Assembly (NCBI GenBank): GCA_010279815.1
Contig: QEOQ01000544.1
Coordinates: forward strand, 682,892 to 746,891
Origin: Brachionus plicatilis
Lineage: Eukaryota > Rotifera > Eurotatoria > Ploima > Brachionidae
DNA length: 64,000 nt
Direction: 5' to 3'
Part shown: piece after piece, positions 1-11,679 of the stretch
Layout of the letters: each line of letters begins with the position of its first letter
Numbering within the stretch: position 1 is the stretch's first letter
The notes under the pieces: model-generated
The model's database searches: none
What the model saw: the letters and a program-made list of their open reading frames with translations, nothing else
What the model was told of the DNA's origin: nothing
Made by a program: the position numbers and the translations under genes

Positions 1-14
1 CATGCCGATATTTC
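1..14. mobile_element. Right tip of MITE-A plus its 8-bp target duplication (cut by window edge)
   Basis: Bases 1-6 match the last bases of the MITE ending at 7632, and 7-14 (gatatttc) match that element's 8-bp flanking duplication. The element therefore probably lies just outside the window in the left duplicate too. Confidence 0.75.
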
Positions 15-97
15 CTATTATTATTAATAGAAGATATTTTATTTTAAAAAATATTTAAATTGAGATCTGTAAATTGCTTTATATTTATATTCTGTGT

Positions 98-113
98 GGC
101 CCTAAAAAGGGCC
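98..113 (-). promoter_or_regulatory. Histone 3' stem-loop, left copy
   Basis: On the minus strand this reads GGCCCT-TTTT-AGGGCC, the 6-bp stem and 4-base loop used by animal replication-dependent histone mRNAs for 3' processing. It is intact although the H4 frame next to it is broken. Confidence 0.85.
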
Positions 114-150
114 GGGGGATTAAAATGAATATTTACAAAAACGATTGAAT

Positions 151-305
<155 letters not shown>

Positions 306-1838
306 TGTTGCTTGAAAGATTAGAAGACTATTGATTGTAGATTGTGAAGAAAAATTGGAAAATTCCTTATTTTATAGTCAAGTGATGATTTGATATGAAA
401 ATTAGTAGCCAATAGATTTAACTAAATGATTGTACATAATTTTTATGTTTATATTATTTTTTTAGGAATATTTAATAGGAAAAAAATATAAATAATACAA
501 AAAATATGAAAATTCCATTTACGAAATTAAACTAAATGAAGGTTGTTATTATGGTTCAAGTAGCTATGAAACAAACGTCAAAATTAAGATTTAATTAAGA
601 ATTTCTGCTTAGAATTAATTCCGCCTACTTTGCTATTATTCTTTTATAAGCGCTTTTAATTATTTAAACCTGAATAAACTTTAATTAATATAATACGCGC
701 AAATTAATTTAACTAAACTAAGCGAGTTACTGTCTAAAAAAAATTTACAAAAAAAGTTGTAGGAATCAAAAGTGTCATTTTGAAATTTGAAACTTAGAAA
801 AAAAACAAAATTTTAAAGTTAAATTAGCTATTTTAATTTATTTTTAAAGCTCACTCTGCAGAATATAACACTGTAAAATTTATCACCTGATACAAGCATT
901 GTGTTACCCATAAGTATATGCAAAAGCATTGCATACTTAATTTTGGTAATGTATCAGGTGTTAAATTTTGTTGAATGAGTTTTAAGCCTAAACAAAAAAA
1001 AGTTATTTTAATTTTAAAATTTTGTATTTTTTTTTCGTTCCAAAATTCAAAATGCCTTACAAGTCAAGAAAGAAAAAAACAAAAATTTTGTTTCGAGTAA
1101 TTGGACTCGAATAATCTATTATCAATGAGAACTAAGCAATCGATTATATTATTATTAACATTGACAATAAAATAGTCTGCTGAAAAAAATCTAGTCTTAT
1201 CATTAGCTTTTGAAACCCATGAATTAGCGTAAAAAAAACATTTTTTTGGTAGACTGTAGACAAATTATCTAATTTTTTTGAAAAAATTTTTGATCTAAAT
1301 ATTGATGACATAAATTCTAGAATTAAATTGGTCGACAAAAAACTTTTTCAATAATCATGGTATTTTACATTGAAAGAAAAGCACGTTTTTGAAAGATTTT
1401 ATCAAAATATTTTAAAAAGGCTGTAAAAATAATAAAGTAATTCAAATTGTTCAAAATTGATTAGTTTGTAATGTATTTCCATATTTAATATCCTAGGAGT
1501 ATTAAGCCGAACATGCCTTAAAAGCCCATTTATAAGAAATTATTGTTTTTTTTAAATTTTAATTACTATCGGACATTCGATGAAACGGATGTGTTTTACA
1601 TGTTATTTGATTATAAAAAAAAATATACTGTATATGGGACTAAAGAAATAAAGCTCTTTTTTAAAGAGATTAATTTAAAAAGAGTAACTGAATCAAAATT
1701 ATATACAACCTAAATTTATAACTATTTTTAATAAAAATAACTACACAGTTGTTAAAATGACCAATTTTATTTAAATTATTTTAATATTTTAGTTAAATAA
1801 GAATAAAATACTATTTGAATTGTATAAATGTGAGTTAT
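306..1838. other. Spacer between H4 pseudogene and FkbM gene, left copy
   Basis: It holds the H4 promoter remnant (TATA-like tract near 368-377 for minus-strand transcription) and the long hairpin repeat at 760-1065. No convincing coding sequence is seen; a 64-codon open stretch at 1144-1338 (-) is repeated in the right copy only because the whole segment is duplicated. Confidence 0.6.
760..1065. repeat. Long imperfect hairpin repeat (MITE-like), left copy
   Basis: About 300 bp fold back on themselves. The clearest arms are 875-894 and 950-969 (19 of 20 positions pair), and pairing continues outward through A/T tracts to both ends. There is no coding frame. It is probably a nonautonomous DNA element that was carried along in the duplication. 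Confidence 0.65.
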
Positions 1839-2528
1839 TTATAACCAATTTATGAATTTCGTGCCATACAATTTGAAAAGTTTAGTAAAAACATCTTCTG
1901 GGTTTTTGAATTTTCTCATGTATTTATGGAACTCGATTATTACTACATCAATCTTGGGAAAAATATTTTTTCTAATTAAATGCAACAAGACGTCATATTC
2001 AGCTCCTTCAATATCAATTTTTACCACAACAAAGTCATTTTCATCATACGAATCGATCAATTCTGCAATATCAACAGTCTTTACTGTTATTGAACCATCT
2101 TTTTTAACTGCTGGATGATTTTTGAATAAACTAGTGCCTTCTGAATTAGTCGAGCCATCGAAATAGAGATCCATTTTCCCATTCTTTATCCAAGCAGCTG
2201 TTTCTAGATTTAATAAAATTTCTGCTTTATCCGGTGAAAATTTTTTCTTAGTTTCGATTAATTTTTCATTAAATGTTGGATTAGGCTCAAAAGCATGAAT
2301 TATCCATTTGACAGAATTAAAATCCTTCATGTCAATCAACTTTCCATCAAAAAACTTCTGAATGGTATCACCACGATTTGCTCCTAAATCAAAAAAAACG
2401 TGCCTTTTTTTCTGTGTAATTAAATAAGATATCTTTTGTTTAGAGTCGTGAATATAAAAAAAGAATATTAATAACAAAAATAATGATAAGAAAATTAAAA
2501 AATTTTTATATCTTAGAACGGTGTCCAT
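1839..2528 (-). CDS. FkbM-family methyltransferase, membrane-anchored (left copy)
   Basis: A 229-residue single-exon protein. Residues 10-27 form one hydrophobic segment, so it is likely a type II membrane protein with a lumenal catalytic domain. The SAM-binding start is DLGANRGD (47-54), followed by the acidic strand end FEPNP (80-84) and the FkbM hallmark KIDIEGAEYDVL (170-181). FkbM enzymes methylate hydroxyl groups of small molecules or glycans; the substrate here cannot be told. It differs from the copy at 9634-10323 by one residue (Lys216 here, Glu there). Its C-terminus is short for the family. The start is the first ATG, directly before the membrane segment. Confidence 0.88.
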   Translation of the reverse strand: MDTVLRYKNFLIFLSLFLLLIFFFYIHDSKQKISYLITQKKRHVFFDLGANRGDTIQKFFDGKLIDMKDFNSVKWIIHAFEPNPTFNEKLIETKKKFSPDKAEILLNLETAAWIKNGKMDLYFDGSTNSEGTSLFKNHPAVKKDGSITVKTVDIAELIDSYDENDFVVVKIDIEGAEYDVLLHLIRKNIFPKIDVVIIEFHKYMRKFKNPEDVFTKLFKLYGTKFINWL

Positions 2529-2782
2529 TTTTTCTATTTTAAATATAAAGTTTTATAAATTACAAGTTGTTTCGAAAAATCTTTTTTTAAAAATAAAAAC
2601 ATTCTTCAATTATAGCTATTTTTTGATTGTTTTAGCTTAAAAAAATTAAATTATTTTTTAATGTTAACATTTTGGATTGACTCAGATATTAATTACGAAT
2701 TCAAGTTAATATCTTATATTAATTTGTCAATTTTTTTAATCATTATTCATTTATAGAGACAAAAAACTTAATCTCCAATTAT

Positions 2783-2791
2783 TATATATAA
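2783..2791 (+). promoter_or_regulatory. TATA-like element upstream of WD40 gene
   Basis: TATATATAA sits about 65 bp before the ATG at 2856. In such A+T-rich DNA this is only suggestive. Confidence 0.35.
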
Positions 2792-2855
2792 TACCTCATT
2801 AACAACTATAAGTTAATATAAAACCTAGCTATTGAAGATTGAATTTTAGCCAAAA

Positions 2856-4148
2856 ATGAATGACGAGTACAAATATTTTATTCTAGAGAGAGTAGCAGAA
2901 TTTTTTGACAAAAAAAGCTCAGGTACAAATATTTCTTTCAGTCGACAGGCAACTTTAAAAATATACGAAAACATTCCTCGTAAAATGAAAGCAGAAAAAG
3001 AAATTATTAATAATTTTAATAATCTAAAATTAAAAATTGAATTGAAAAAAGAGTCTCTAAAGCATCATGTTGATGAATACTTCAATTACTTAATCGAACA
3101 GTGTCAAAGGATTCAGAACAATTGTCTCAACGAATTAGCTATTTCAAAATTTGATCCAGAATCAATCGAGAGAATTAATAATTCTCCTTCTTTAATCGAG
3201 TCCAAGTTTGATCAAATAGACTTAGACCTAAAGGAATTATTCGGAGAAATTAACTTCTGTGACAAGCACTTAAAAGAATTTCTCAAGGCGCCTAATTTGG
3301 ATCTATTAAAACAAAAATTTGTTATTGATGCTCATAAATTCAATGTTCTGAGCATCAAATTTGCTGAGGAAAAAATAGTGTCCTCAGGAGCTGACTTTTT
3401 GGTCAAAGTTTGGGACCAAAAGGCAAACTTTTCTCTCAAAAAAAGCATTAAAATCGATTCATTAGTCAAATTATTTGATGTTTATGAATCAGAGTTAACA
3501 ATAGGGTGTAAAAATGGAATTATTTTAATCTATGATTTAAATGATGGACAGCTTAAAAATAAAATAAATGGATCGCAACGTCCTGTGACAAGTATTTTAA
3601 ATATAGATAAAGAAACTTTAGTAATAGGTGATGAAGATGGGCTGATTAGAGTAATTAATAAAGTAAATAAATGTTTAATATTAGCAACAAATGCTCATAA
3701 AAAATCGGTTTTGTGTCTTAGACTTGTAAATTCTGAAGAAATATTGAGTGGTTCGTCGGACAAGCATATAAAGCTCTGGAACCTTAGGTCTGGAGAATGT
3801 TTAAGATCGTTTGATTTGCATGAATATGCAGTTTATTGTATTGAAATATTAGATGACAAAAGATTTATAAGTTGTTCTTGGGACAAAAGCATAAAAATTT
3901 GGGACAAATTGACTGGAAGTTGTATCAAAAGTTTAGAGGGACACAAAGGACCGGTCAGATGGATAGAGTTGCTCGACAATGAGGAAATTTTGAGCTGCTC
4001 TGATGATGGAACAATTAAACATTGGGTGGATGGAAAATGCCACAGCACCTTAATAGTTAACTGTGGACCTTTAAATTGTTTCAAAATTTTGAAAAATGGA
4101 CAGATTTTAATTGGATGCATGAATGGCTCCATTAGAATTTGGAAATGA
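2856..4148 (+). CDS. WD40-repeat protein with N-terminal coiled-coil region
   Basis: A 430-residue intronless protein. Residues 1-150 are charged and helical, rich in Lys/Glu/Asn, and look like a coiled coil; I see no RING, B-box or F-box. Residues ~151-430 hold about seven WD40 blades with recurrent S/G-x-D-x-x-I/V-K-V/L/I-W ends, for example SSDKHIKLW, SWDKSIKIW and the final GSIRIW. It probably acts as a scaffold or adaptor, possibly like FBXW or TRIM-type substrate receptors, but the partner is unknown. It lies between the two copies of the duplication and was apparently not duplicated inside the window. The lack of introns may point to a retrocopy-derived family. Confidence 0.85.
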   Translation: MNDEYKYFILERVAEFFDKKSSGTNISFSRQATLKIYENIPRKMKAEKEIINNFNNLKLKIELKKESLKHHVDEYFNYLIEQCQRIQNNCLNELAISKFDPESIERINNSPSLIESKFDQIDLDLKELFGEINFCDKHLKEFLKAPNLDLLKQKFVIDAHKFNVLSIKFAEEKIVSSGADFLVKVWDQKANFSLKKSIKIDSLVKLFDVYESELTIGCKNGIILIYDLNDGQLKNKINGSQRPVTSILNIDKETLVIGDEDGLIRVINKVNKCLILATNAHKKSVLCLRLVNSEEILSGSSDKHIKLWNLRSGECLRSFDLHEYAVYCIEILDDKRFISCSWDKSIKIWDKLTGSCIKSLEGHKGPVRWIELLDNEEILSCSDDGTIKHWVDGKCHSTLIVNCGPLNCFKILKNGQILIGCMNGSIRIWK

Positions 4149-4812
4149 ACTAACAAAAATATCAAATAAACGCAAGGCTCTTAATTAGATCCACAATCAA
4201 TTCAATTTTTATTTTTTGATTAATTATGCAAGTAAAGAAGTAACATGCGAGACACAACAAAACAGCACACTCGATTTTTTCACATTTTAAATAAATTTTG
4301 TATAGATTTTAGATTTTGTTCGAGCTAACTGTTTTTAAGCACAAACTTTTTATTTCTCTCGAATCATTTTGTAAGCTTTGTACAAGAAATTAAATTTGCA
4401 ATTTGTATTTTTTCTAATTATTATTTTCATTTCAAATAAAATTTTTCACAAATATAAATTATTTAAATTTATCTTTTCATAGCTTATTTAACAGATATTT
4501 TTGCTTTCTGAAAATAATTTAGCTTTCAGATAATTATCTTTCGCAAGACATTGCTAAAGATATTTTATCTGTCCGTAGCATCTTCATAAGAAAAATTGCT
4601 TTATTTTTCTAAAATATGTGTTTTATTTTGAAAAAAATTTTATTTTGAAAAAATAAAAAATATTTTACCATTTAATAGTAAAATATTAGTAATTTTAAAA
4701 AAACTTATTTGAAAAAAATATAGCTAAAGTTAAAGTTCAAATATTGCCTAAATATTTCTTCCAAAATTTTTAAAAAAAACGAAACATATGTAACAAAATT
4801 AAGACGTTAATT

Positions 4813-5150
4813 TTACTTAAGAATTTTTAAATTTTTCAAATTATTATTAAGTCTGTTTCTGATTTCATTTTGAATCAGGCCTGTTTGACTAAATAGAGAC
4901 TGCGAAGGAACAGATGTGGCACACATATCTAATGATTCATTAAATTTACAATTTTTTCGATACTGATATAAAAATAAAACATTTATGTTAATAATTTTTA
5001 TTTTTTTTTTAAATTGAAGGAGCTTTAGAAATAACATTTGCTCTGGTCTATTTGACCTGGTATTAACCTTTTAACAATCCAAAATACCCAAATGCCCTCT
5101 CTACTTAAATCTGGGAACAAAAAGCTGAACCATAGTTCACCTTATCGACA
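4813..5150 (-). pseudogene. Relic of hAT transposase C-terminal dimerisation domain
   Basis: The minus-strand frame ending at 4813 contains CATSVPSQSLFSQTGLI followed by RNRLNN. This matches the hallmark of the hAT C-terminal dimerisation domain (ATS-x-PSE-x-LFS-x-x-G-x-I ... RNRL). Just upstream, near 5090-5120 in a different frame, a W..FLFPDLS stretch fits the usual WW...FP.LS block. Frames are disrupted and the rest of the transposase is absent, so this is a dead fragment. Borders are approximate. Confidence 0.6.
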
Positions 5151-6129
5151 AAAACTTTGTTTCTTTTTTAAATTTTGACTTTAGTGATAATTGAAGTTCG
5201 TTTGATTCATGTTAACCAATACTCAATTTATAAAAAATGGAAAAAAGAGCGTAGATAGTTTTTTTTAACTACAAATATTATCGTAAATATCATCATAACA
5301 CAAGCCCAAAGTCAAAATTAAAAAAAAAAACAATTTTTCATGCTTGCAATATTAACTTAAAATTATTTTTTTATTTGAGACTGAAAGAAATATTTGAAAC
5401 ATCGCATTTTTTCGATGTTATTTCAACATTGGAAACATTTTGTTATTCAAACACAAAAAATTAAACCAAATGTAAGATAATTTATTTTATTTTATTCAAA
5501 AATCAGCAAAATTAAATTTTTAATTAATTTTCATTTTTCAATTTTGAATTTGAGTATTTTTCGTGGTTATTTACTACTTTAATTTTAAATTTTGAGTCGC
5601 TAAAAATGTCATTTACACAAAGATTGATTTTTTTTAATAATGATTTATACTTTTTGGTCAAAATTTATAGACTTGAAAGTCAAAAATAAAAAAAGTGAGC
5701 TCAACAATTTATTCAGAATTTTGTCCGGTTAAGTTGTTAAGTTTGTCCAGTCTGCAAAAAGATTTGAATTAATGTGTAAACCAAAGACGATATAAAAAAT
5801 GCGCCATTTATTTGCATTAAGCTTAATAATTATTTTAAAAACAAAAATTCGAATTTAATTATATCTAACCCTAATCCAAACTTGGGATATTTTTTTATGT
5901 TTTTTAGTTTTAAGTTACAAGCTTTTTTTAATTAATTTAACGTTAATTTAACCAAAATTAAAATCAAAGATCAATTTTAATAAAATAACCATTACATTTA
6001 GCTAAAATAATTAATTTTACTTATTTTGCACGACACATATACACGTTACATGTAGTTTAAAACGTGCAATATAATTCACAAATATTATTCAATATTATTC
6101 TAAATAGACAAATCTTTACCCTGTTAATT

Positions 6130-6359
6130 AACTTTGAAATATTTGAAATCAAAAACTTTATGTTTATTTATTCAAGTCGTTTTTCTTTTATCAAATTCAC
6201 TGTAAAATTTATCTTTAATCTAATTTAAAATTTTGATTCAAATTAAGTTTTGTTTTCAAAAATATTTTTCATGTGGCTGAAAGGAAGGACTAAGCTTCCA
6301 ATCAAACCGGCCAAGACTTTGCCGAACTATATTTTAAATAAATAAATAAACTTTGAAAT
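6130..6359 (+). mobile_element. Probable short LINE 3' tail with (AAAT)n end
   Basis: A segment ending in aaataaataaataaa is flanked by an 11-base direct repeat (aactttgaaat at 6130-6140 and 6349-6359), as expected of a 5'-truncated non-LTR insertion. The repeat is A/T-rich, so chance is possible. Confidence 0.4.
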
Positions 6360-6967
6360 CTTAAGAGTGAACGAAGCATCATTTTATCAGAAATTTTGTC
6401 TTAATTTTGAAATTTTTTATTAAAGAAATATCTAGCATTAATTTTTAACTTTTTTTTTAAAATTTTATTACTGTTTAAAAAAGCTAGATTCAATTAAAAA
6501 TGCTAATAATTTTAATTGATGATTTTTTGAAAAGTCCATATTTTAAACGGAAAACTTGAAATGATAAAAAAATTCTTATGAAATTTTTCTTTTTTTCTAA
6601 GAGTTTGTTATCTTTGGTTCCCTGTTTTTCGGGAGAGGCTCGGTAGTTCAGGTTGATTTTTTTCTTATAATCTAAAATTGAATGCTCTTTCAGGAAAAAA
6701 AAGCTTGTTATGTAAAACTGGATGGGACCCGCATTGCCACACAATCATAAAATGAGATTTAATCATAATAGTTAAATTTTTAAAAAAACCTAAAAATGTC
6801 AAAAGAAAGGTAAACCAAGAAAAAAAATACCCACATAAAGTAGAGCTTTCATTTTATAAAATAAAGAAATATTTGAAATGTTTATTGTATGCATATATAG
6901 AGAATTCCAAAGATGAGAACTTGAGTAGTTGGGTTTTTAAAATTCCCAACGTACCATGTTAAATTAA

Positions 6968-7640
6968 GATATTTCGGCATGTTGAAGCTTATGATCAAAT
7001 GATCAAATGCTCAATTAAAAAGTAAGCATAATAATTTCTTAAATTAACGAAATGATTTTTTTTTATTGGTAATGATTTAACATATTATGCTACAATCTCA
7101 AAAAATTATTTTAAGTTGATCATAAAATAAATGGATTAATAATCGATTTTTAAAATTAAAAAAAGTACAAAATCCGAAAGACAATAAACTTAACTTTGCA
7201 AAGATAATAAAATTAAAAAAATCAAATAATATTTTATGTTGATTGATTTTCTAAAGAAAACGCAAAAAAAAATAGGGTCTAAACAGAGCAGTTCAATCAA
7301 ACCGATCGTCATACATTACCGTCATATATTAAAAAATTTGAAAAATACAATATTGAAATTTTTTGAAAAAAAATGAATGTATAAAGAAAAAAATTTATTT
7401 ATTTGCATTATTAAATTTACTAAAAAATTAAAAATAATCGATCATTTTAGTTAATTTTGATCATACTATTAATTAAAAATTTTTTTTTTTTGAAATTTTA
7501 ATTTAACTAACTATTTTAGTGAATGTTACATCAAGAATTTTATAAAATTATACTTAAATCTTCAGGAAATTTATTATTAAATATAAAATGAGCAATTTGA
7601 TATAAAGTTTTGATCATAAACTTCAACATGCCGATATTTC
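6968..7640. mobile_element. MITE-A with terminal inverted repeats and 8-bp target duplication
   Basis: The element spans 6976-7632. Its ends are 22-bp inverted repeats, ggcatgttgaag(c/t)ttatgatca, differing at one position. It is flanked by gatatttc at 6968-6975 and 7633-7640. It encodes no protein. A second, closely similar copy is at 30582-31212 and a third end is at the window start. An 8-bp duplication fits hAT, P or Merlin superfamilies; the ends do not decide among them. Confidence 0.9.
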
Positions 7641-7723
7641 CTATTATTATTAATAGAAGATATTTTATTTTAAAAAATATTTAAATTGAGATCTGTAAAT
7701 TGCTTTATATTTATATTCTGTGT

Positions 7724-7739
7724 GGCCCTAAAAAGGGCC
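7724..7739 (-). promoter_or_regulatory. Histone mRNA 3' stem-loop
   Basis: On the minus strand GGCCCT-TTTT-AGGGCC lies 37 bp after the H4 stop codon and is followed by ACACA. This matches the SLBP-binding stem-loop that ends non-polyadenylated, S-phase histone mRNAs. Confidence 0.92.
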
Positions 7740-7776
7740 GGGGGATTAAAATGAATATTTACAAAAACGATTAAAT

Positions 7777-8115
<339 letters not shown>

Positions 8116-8164
8116 TCAGAAGACTATTGATTGTAGATTGTGAAGAAAAATAAGAAAATTCCTT

Positions 8165-8209
8165 ATTTTATAGTCAAGTGATGATTTGATATGAAAATTA
8201 GTAGCCAAT
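8165..8209 (-). promoter_or_regulatory. Histone H4 promoter: TATA box and CCAAT box
   Basis: Reading towards the gene, TATAAAAT lies at 8165-8172 (77 bp upstream of the ATG) and an inverted CCAAT at 8205-8209. Both are common in replication-dependent histone promoters. The same sites survive upstream of the pseudogene. Confidence 0.55.
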
Positions 8210-8554
8210 AGATTTAACTAAATGATTGTACATAATTTTTATGTTTATTTTATTTTTTAGGAATATTTAATAGGAAAAAAATATAAATAATACAAAAAAT
8301 ATAAAAATTCCATTTACGAAATTAAACTAAATGAAGGTTGTTATTATGGTTCAAGTAGCTATGAAACAAACGTCAAAATTAAGATTTAATTAAGAATTTC
8401 TGCTTAGAATTAATTCCGCCTACTTTGCTATTATTCTTTTATAAGCGCTTTTAATTATTTAAACCTGAATAAACTTTAATTAATATAATACGCGCAAATT
8501 AATTTAACTAAACTAAGCGAGTTACTGTCTAAAAAAAATTTACAAAAAAAGTTG

Positions 8555-8860
8555 TAGGAATCAAAAGTGTCATTTTGAAATTTGAAACTTAGAAAAAAAA
8601 CAAAATTTTAAAGTTAAATTAGCTATTTTAATTTATTTTTAAAGCTCACTCTGCAGAATATAACACTGTAAAATTTATCACCTGATACAAGCATTGTGTT
8701 ACCCATAAGTATATGCAAAAGCATTGCATACTTAATTTTGGTAATGTATCAGGTGTTAAATTTTGTTGAATGAGTTTTAAGCCTAAACAAAAAAAAGTTA
8801 TTTTAATTTTAAAATTTTGTATTTTTTTTTCGTTCCAAAATTCAAAATGCCTTACAAGTC
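8555..8860. repeat. Long imperfect hairpin repeat, right copy
   Basis: Same element as 760-1065, duplicated with its neighbours. The spacer 8210-9633 holds nothing else that I can support. Confidence 0.65.
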
Positions 8861-9633
8861 AAGAAAGAAAAAAACAAAAATTTTGTTTCGAGTAATTGGA
8901 CTCGAATAATCTATTATCAATGAGAACTAAGCAATCGATTATATTATTATTAACATTGACAATAAAATAGTCTGCTGAAAAAAATCTAGTCTTATCATTA
9001 GCTTTTGAAACCCATGAATTAGCGTAAAAAAAACATTTTTTTGGTAGACTGTAGACAAATTATCTAATTTTTTTGAAAAAATTTTTGATCTAAATATTGA
9101 TGACATAAATTCTAGAATTAAATTGGTCGACAAAAAACTTTTTCAATAATCATGGTATTTTACATTGAAAGAAAAGCACGTTTTTGAAAGATTTTATCAA
9201 AATATTTTAAAAAGGCTGTAAAAATAATAAAGTAATTCAAATTGTTCAAAATTGATTAGTTTGTAATGTATTTCCATATTTAATATCCTAGGAGTATTAA
9301 GCCGAACATGCCTTAAAAGCCCATTTATAAGAAATTATTGTTTTTTTTAAATTTTAATTACTATCGGACATTCGATGAAACGGATGTGTTTTACATGTTA
9401 TTTGATTATAAAAAAAAATATACTGTATATGGGACTAAAGAAATAAAGCTCTTTTTTAAAGAGATTAATTTAAAAAGAGTAACTGAATCAAAATTATATA
9501 CAACCTAAATTTATAACTATTTTTAATAAAAATAACTACACAGTTGTTAAAATGACCAATTTTATTTAAATTATTTTAATATTTTAATTAAATAAGAATA
9601 AAATCCTATTTGAATTGTATAAATGTGAGTTAT

Positions 9634-10323
9634 TTATAACCAATTTATGAATTTCGTGCCATACAATTTGAAAAGTTCAGTAAAAACATCTTCTGGGTTT
9701 TTGAATTTTCTCATGTATTTATGGAACTCGATTATTACTACATCAATCTTGGGAAAAATATTTTTTCTTATTAAATGCAACAAGACGTCATATTCAGCTC
9801 CTTCAATATCAATTTTTACCACAACAAAGTCATTTTCATCATACGAATCGATCAATTCTGCAATATCAACAGTCTTTACTGTTATTGAACCATCTTTTTT
9901 AACTGCTGGATGATTTTTGAATAAACTAGTGCCTTCTGAATTAGTCGAACCATCGAAATAGAGATCCATTTTTCCATTCTTTATCCAAGCAGCTGTTTCT
10001 AGATTTAATAAAATTTCTGCTTTATCCGGTGAAAATTTTTTCTTAGTTTCGATTAATTTTTCATTAAATGTTGGATTAGGCTCAAAAGCATGAATTATCC
10101 ATTTGACAGAATTAAAATCCTTCATGTCAATCAACTTTCCATCAAAAAACTTCTGAATGGTATCACCACGATTTGCTCCTAAATCAAAAAAAACGTGCCT
10201 TTTTTTCTGTGTAATTAAATAAGATATCTTTTGTTTAGAGTCGTGAATATAAAAAAAGAATATTAATAACAAAAATAATGATAAGAAAATTAAAAAATTT
10301 TTATATCTTAGAACGGTGTCCAT
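9634..10323 (-). CDS. FkbM-family methyltransferase, membrane-anchored (right copy)
   Basis: A 229-residue protein identical to that at 1839-2528 except Glu216 for Lys216. Most DNA differences are silent, including third-position changes near 9955 and 9971. It has the same N-terminal membrane segment (10-27), DLGANRGD (47-54) and KIDIEGAEYDVL (170-181). Both copies are open, unlike the H4 pair, which suggests selection or too little time for decay. The upstream sequences of the two genes diverge completely beyond 10366, about 40 bp before the ATG, so the copies may be expressed differently. Confidence 0.88.
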   Translation of the reverse strand: MDTVLRYKNFLIFLSLFLLLIFFFYIHDSKQKISYLITQKKRHVFFDLGANRGDTIQKFFDGKLIDMKDFNSVKWIIHAFEPNPTFNEKLIETKKKFSPDKAEILLNLETAAWIKNGKMDLYFDGSTNSEGTSLFKNHPAVKKDGSITVKTVDIAELIDSYDENDFVVVKIDIEGAEYDVLLHLIRKNIFPKIDVVIIEFHKYMRKFKNPEDVFTELFKLYGTKFINWL

Positions 10324-10430
10324 TTTTTCTATTTTAAATATAAAGTTTTATAAATTACAAGTTGTTACAATAGTTGTATAGGCAAAACCTAATTAATATG
10401 TCTTTATTCTGAAAGAGCACAGTCTCATCT

Positions 10431-10544
10431 ACAAAATGGTTTAGTAATTTAATCTTTTATTTTACCAATAGATCGATATTTTGGCAAAAAATGGTAAAAA
10501 TATATATTGCCAAAATAATAGATTAAATTACTAAACCATTTTGT
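10431..10544. repeat. Short fold-back element
   Basis: A perfect 25-bp inverted repeat (10431-10455 with 10520-10544; acaaaatggtttag...) is extended inward by about 14 mostly pairing bases, leaving a short loop. It is noncoding and looks like a miniature palindromic transposon. Confidence 0.75.
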
Positions 10545-10795
10545 GGTGGGATCAAAATTTTTTTTTAAATACCTAAAAAATCATTTTTTCAAGCTTTTCA
10601 AGTATGCAGATTTATATTTTAAAGTCGGTTTGCTAAAATTCAGATAGTGCTGTAGTTTTGCTACGCGCGAACCTTAAATCTCTGCTAAAATTTGAGCGTC
10701 TTTTTTAATTATTTGTTTTTAAGAAGAAATTCTATAATGGAAAATAAAAAAGAGTGTTCAAATTTAACTTTAAATTAATATAACACATTAAACCC

Positions 10796-10876
10796 AGAGG
10801 TATCACTTATTCATCAGCTTCTCGACTGATGTATAAAGACAATTAAGATTTATACTTGTCACGGACAAATAAATAA
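10796..10876 (+). mobile_element. Probable LINE/SINE 3' tail
   Basis: A stretch less A/T-rich than its surroundings ends in ggacaaataaataaataaa, the tail form seen in the other LINE fragments of this window. No clean target duplication was found. Confidence 0.35.
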
Positions 10877-11679
10877 ATAAATTACAATAATTGAAATGAA
10901 TAAAATAAAATATTATATATGATCATTAAAAACTATTTTACTTTTCTGTTAAATTAATTTTCAGTTTTTTTAAAGCGTCCAACAAAGAGTTTTAGTCAGA
11001 AATAACCTTTTTAAAGAAGCAATCTTGAAGAGCTATTCATTTTAATAATTTCTTACATTTTTTAATTTAGAAAAGACGAAAATTTTAAAAATATTTTTTT
11101 CATATTCAATTTGAAAATTTTATTTTTAAAAATTTTTTATCCTAAACTCAAATTCTTAGTTAAGACGTAATCAAAAATTAGACTATTTCAATATTTCTGT
11201 TTTTAAAAAGATTAATAAAACCAAATATTTATATTGTAAAAAAATGGTCCAAACCTAGCGATACTGGAAATTATCAAAATAAATTAAAATAAAACCATAA
11301 AGTTGTATTTTCTGAGTAAAACCGTGTTTTTTTTTGTTGATTTCTAATAATTGTATTTTGATAATAATTTTTTAATGAACCGATAAGAATTTCGAATAAT
11401 AATAAGAACAAAAAGATAATAATTTCATATCAAATCTCAGGGTCCAAGTTTAATTTCTAGCGTATTAACTCTAAGCCAAAAACAACGATATAGGCAAAAT
11501 GAGCAAAATGAGCAATAAAAAATTGATATTTTTATCGACAATACTGACAAATCTGACAAAATTAAAGCTATAAAATATGTTATAGATGTGGATTTTAAAG
11601 CAATGTTTTTAATTAATTAATTGTCTGAAAGAATTTTTTCCTCAATTTTTTAGAAGATCAATAATTTTATTTTTAGTGG

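Larger units (their letters stand above)
4149..6967. other. Intergenic, transposon debris
   Basis: It contains a decayed hAT transposase fragment (4813-5150) and a probable LINE 3' tail (6130-6359). The 84-codon open stretch at 6490-6744 (-) resembles nothing I recognise. The rest is low-complexity A/T sequence. Confidence 0.5.

Noticed and set aside
1144..1338. 64-codon minus-strand ORF found again, unchanged, at 8939-9133
   Set aside because: The identity comes from the segmental duplication, not from selection; composition is A/T noise and no family signature is seen.
1852..2118. 88-codon ORF antisense to the FkbM gene (also at 9647-9913)
   Set aside because: Shadow frame of the recognised methyltransferase.
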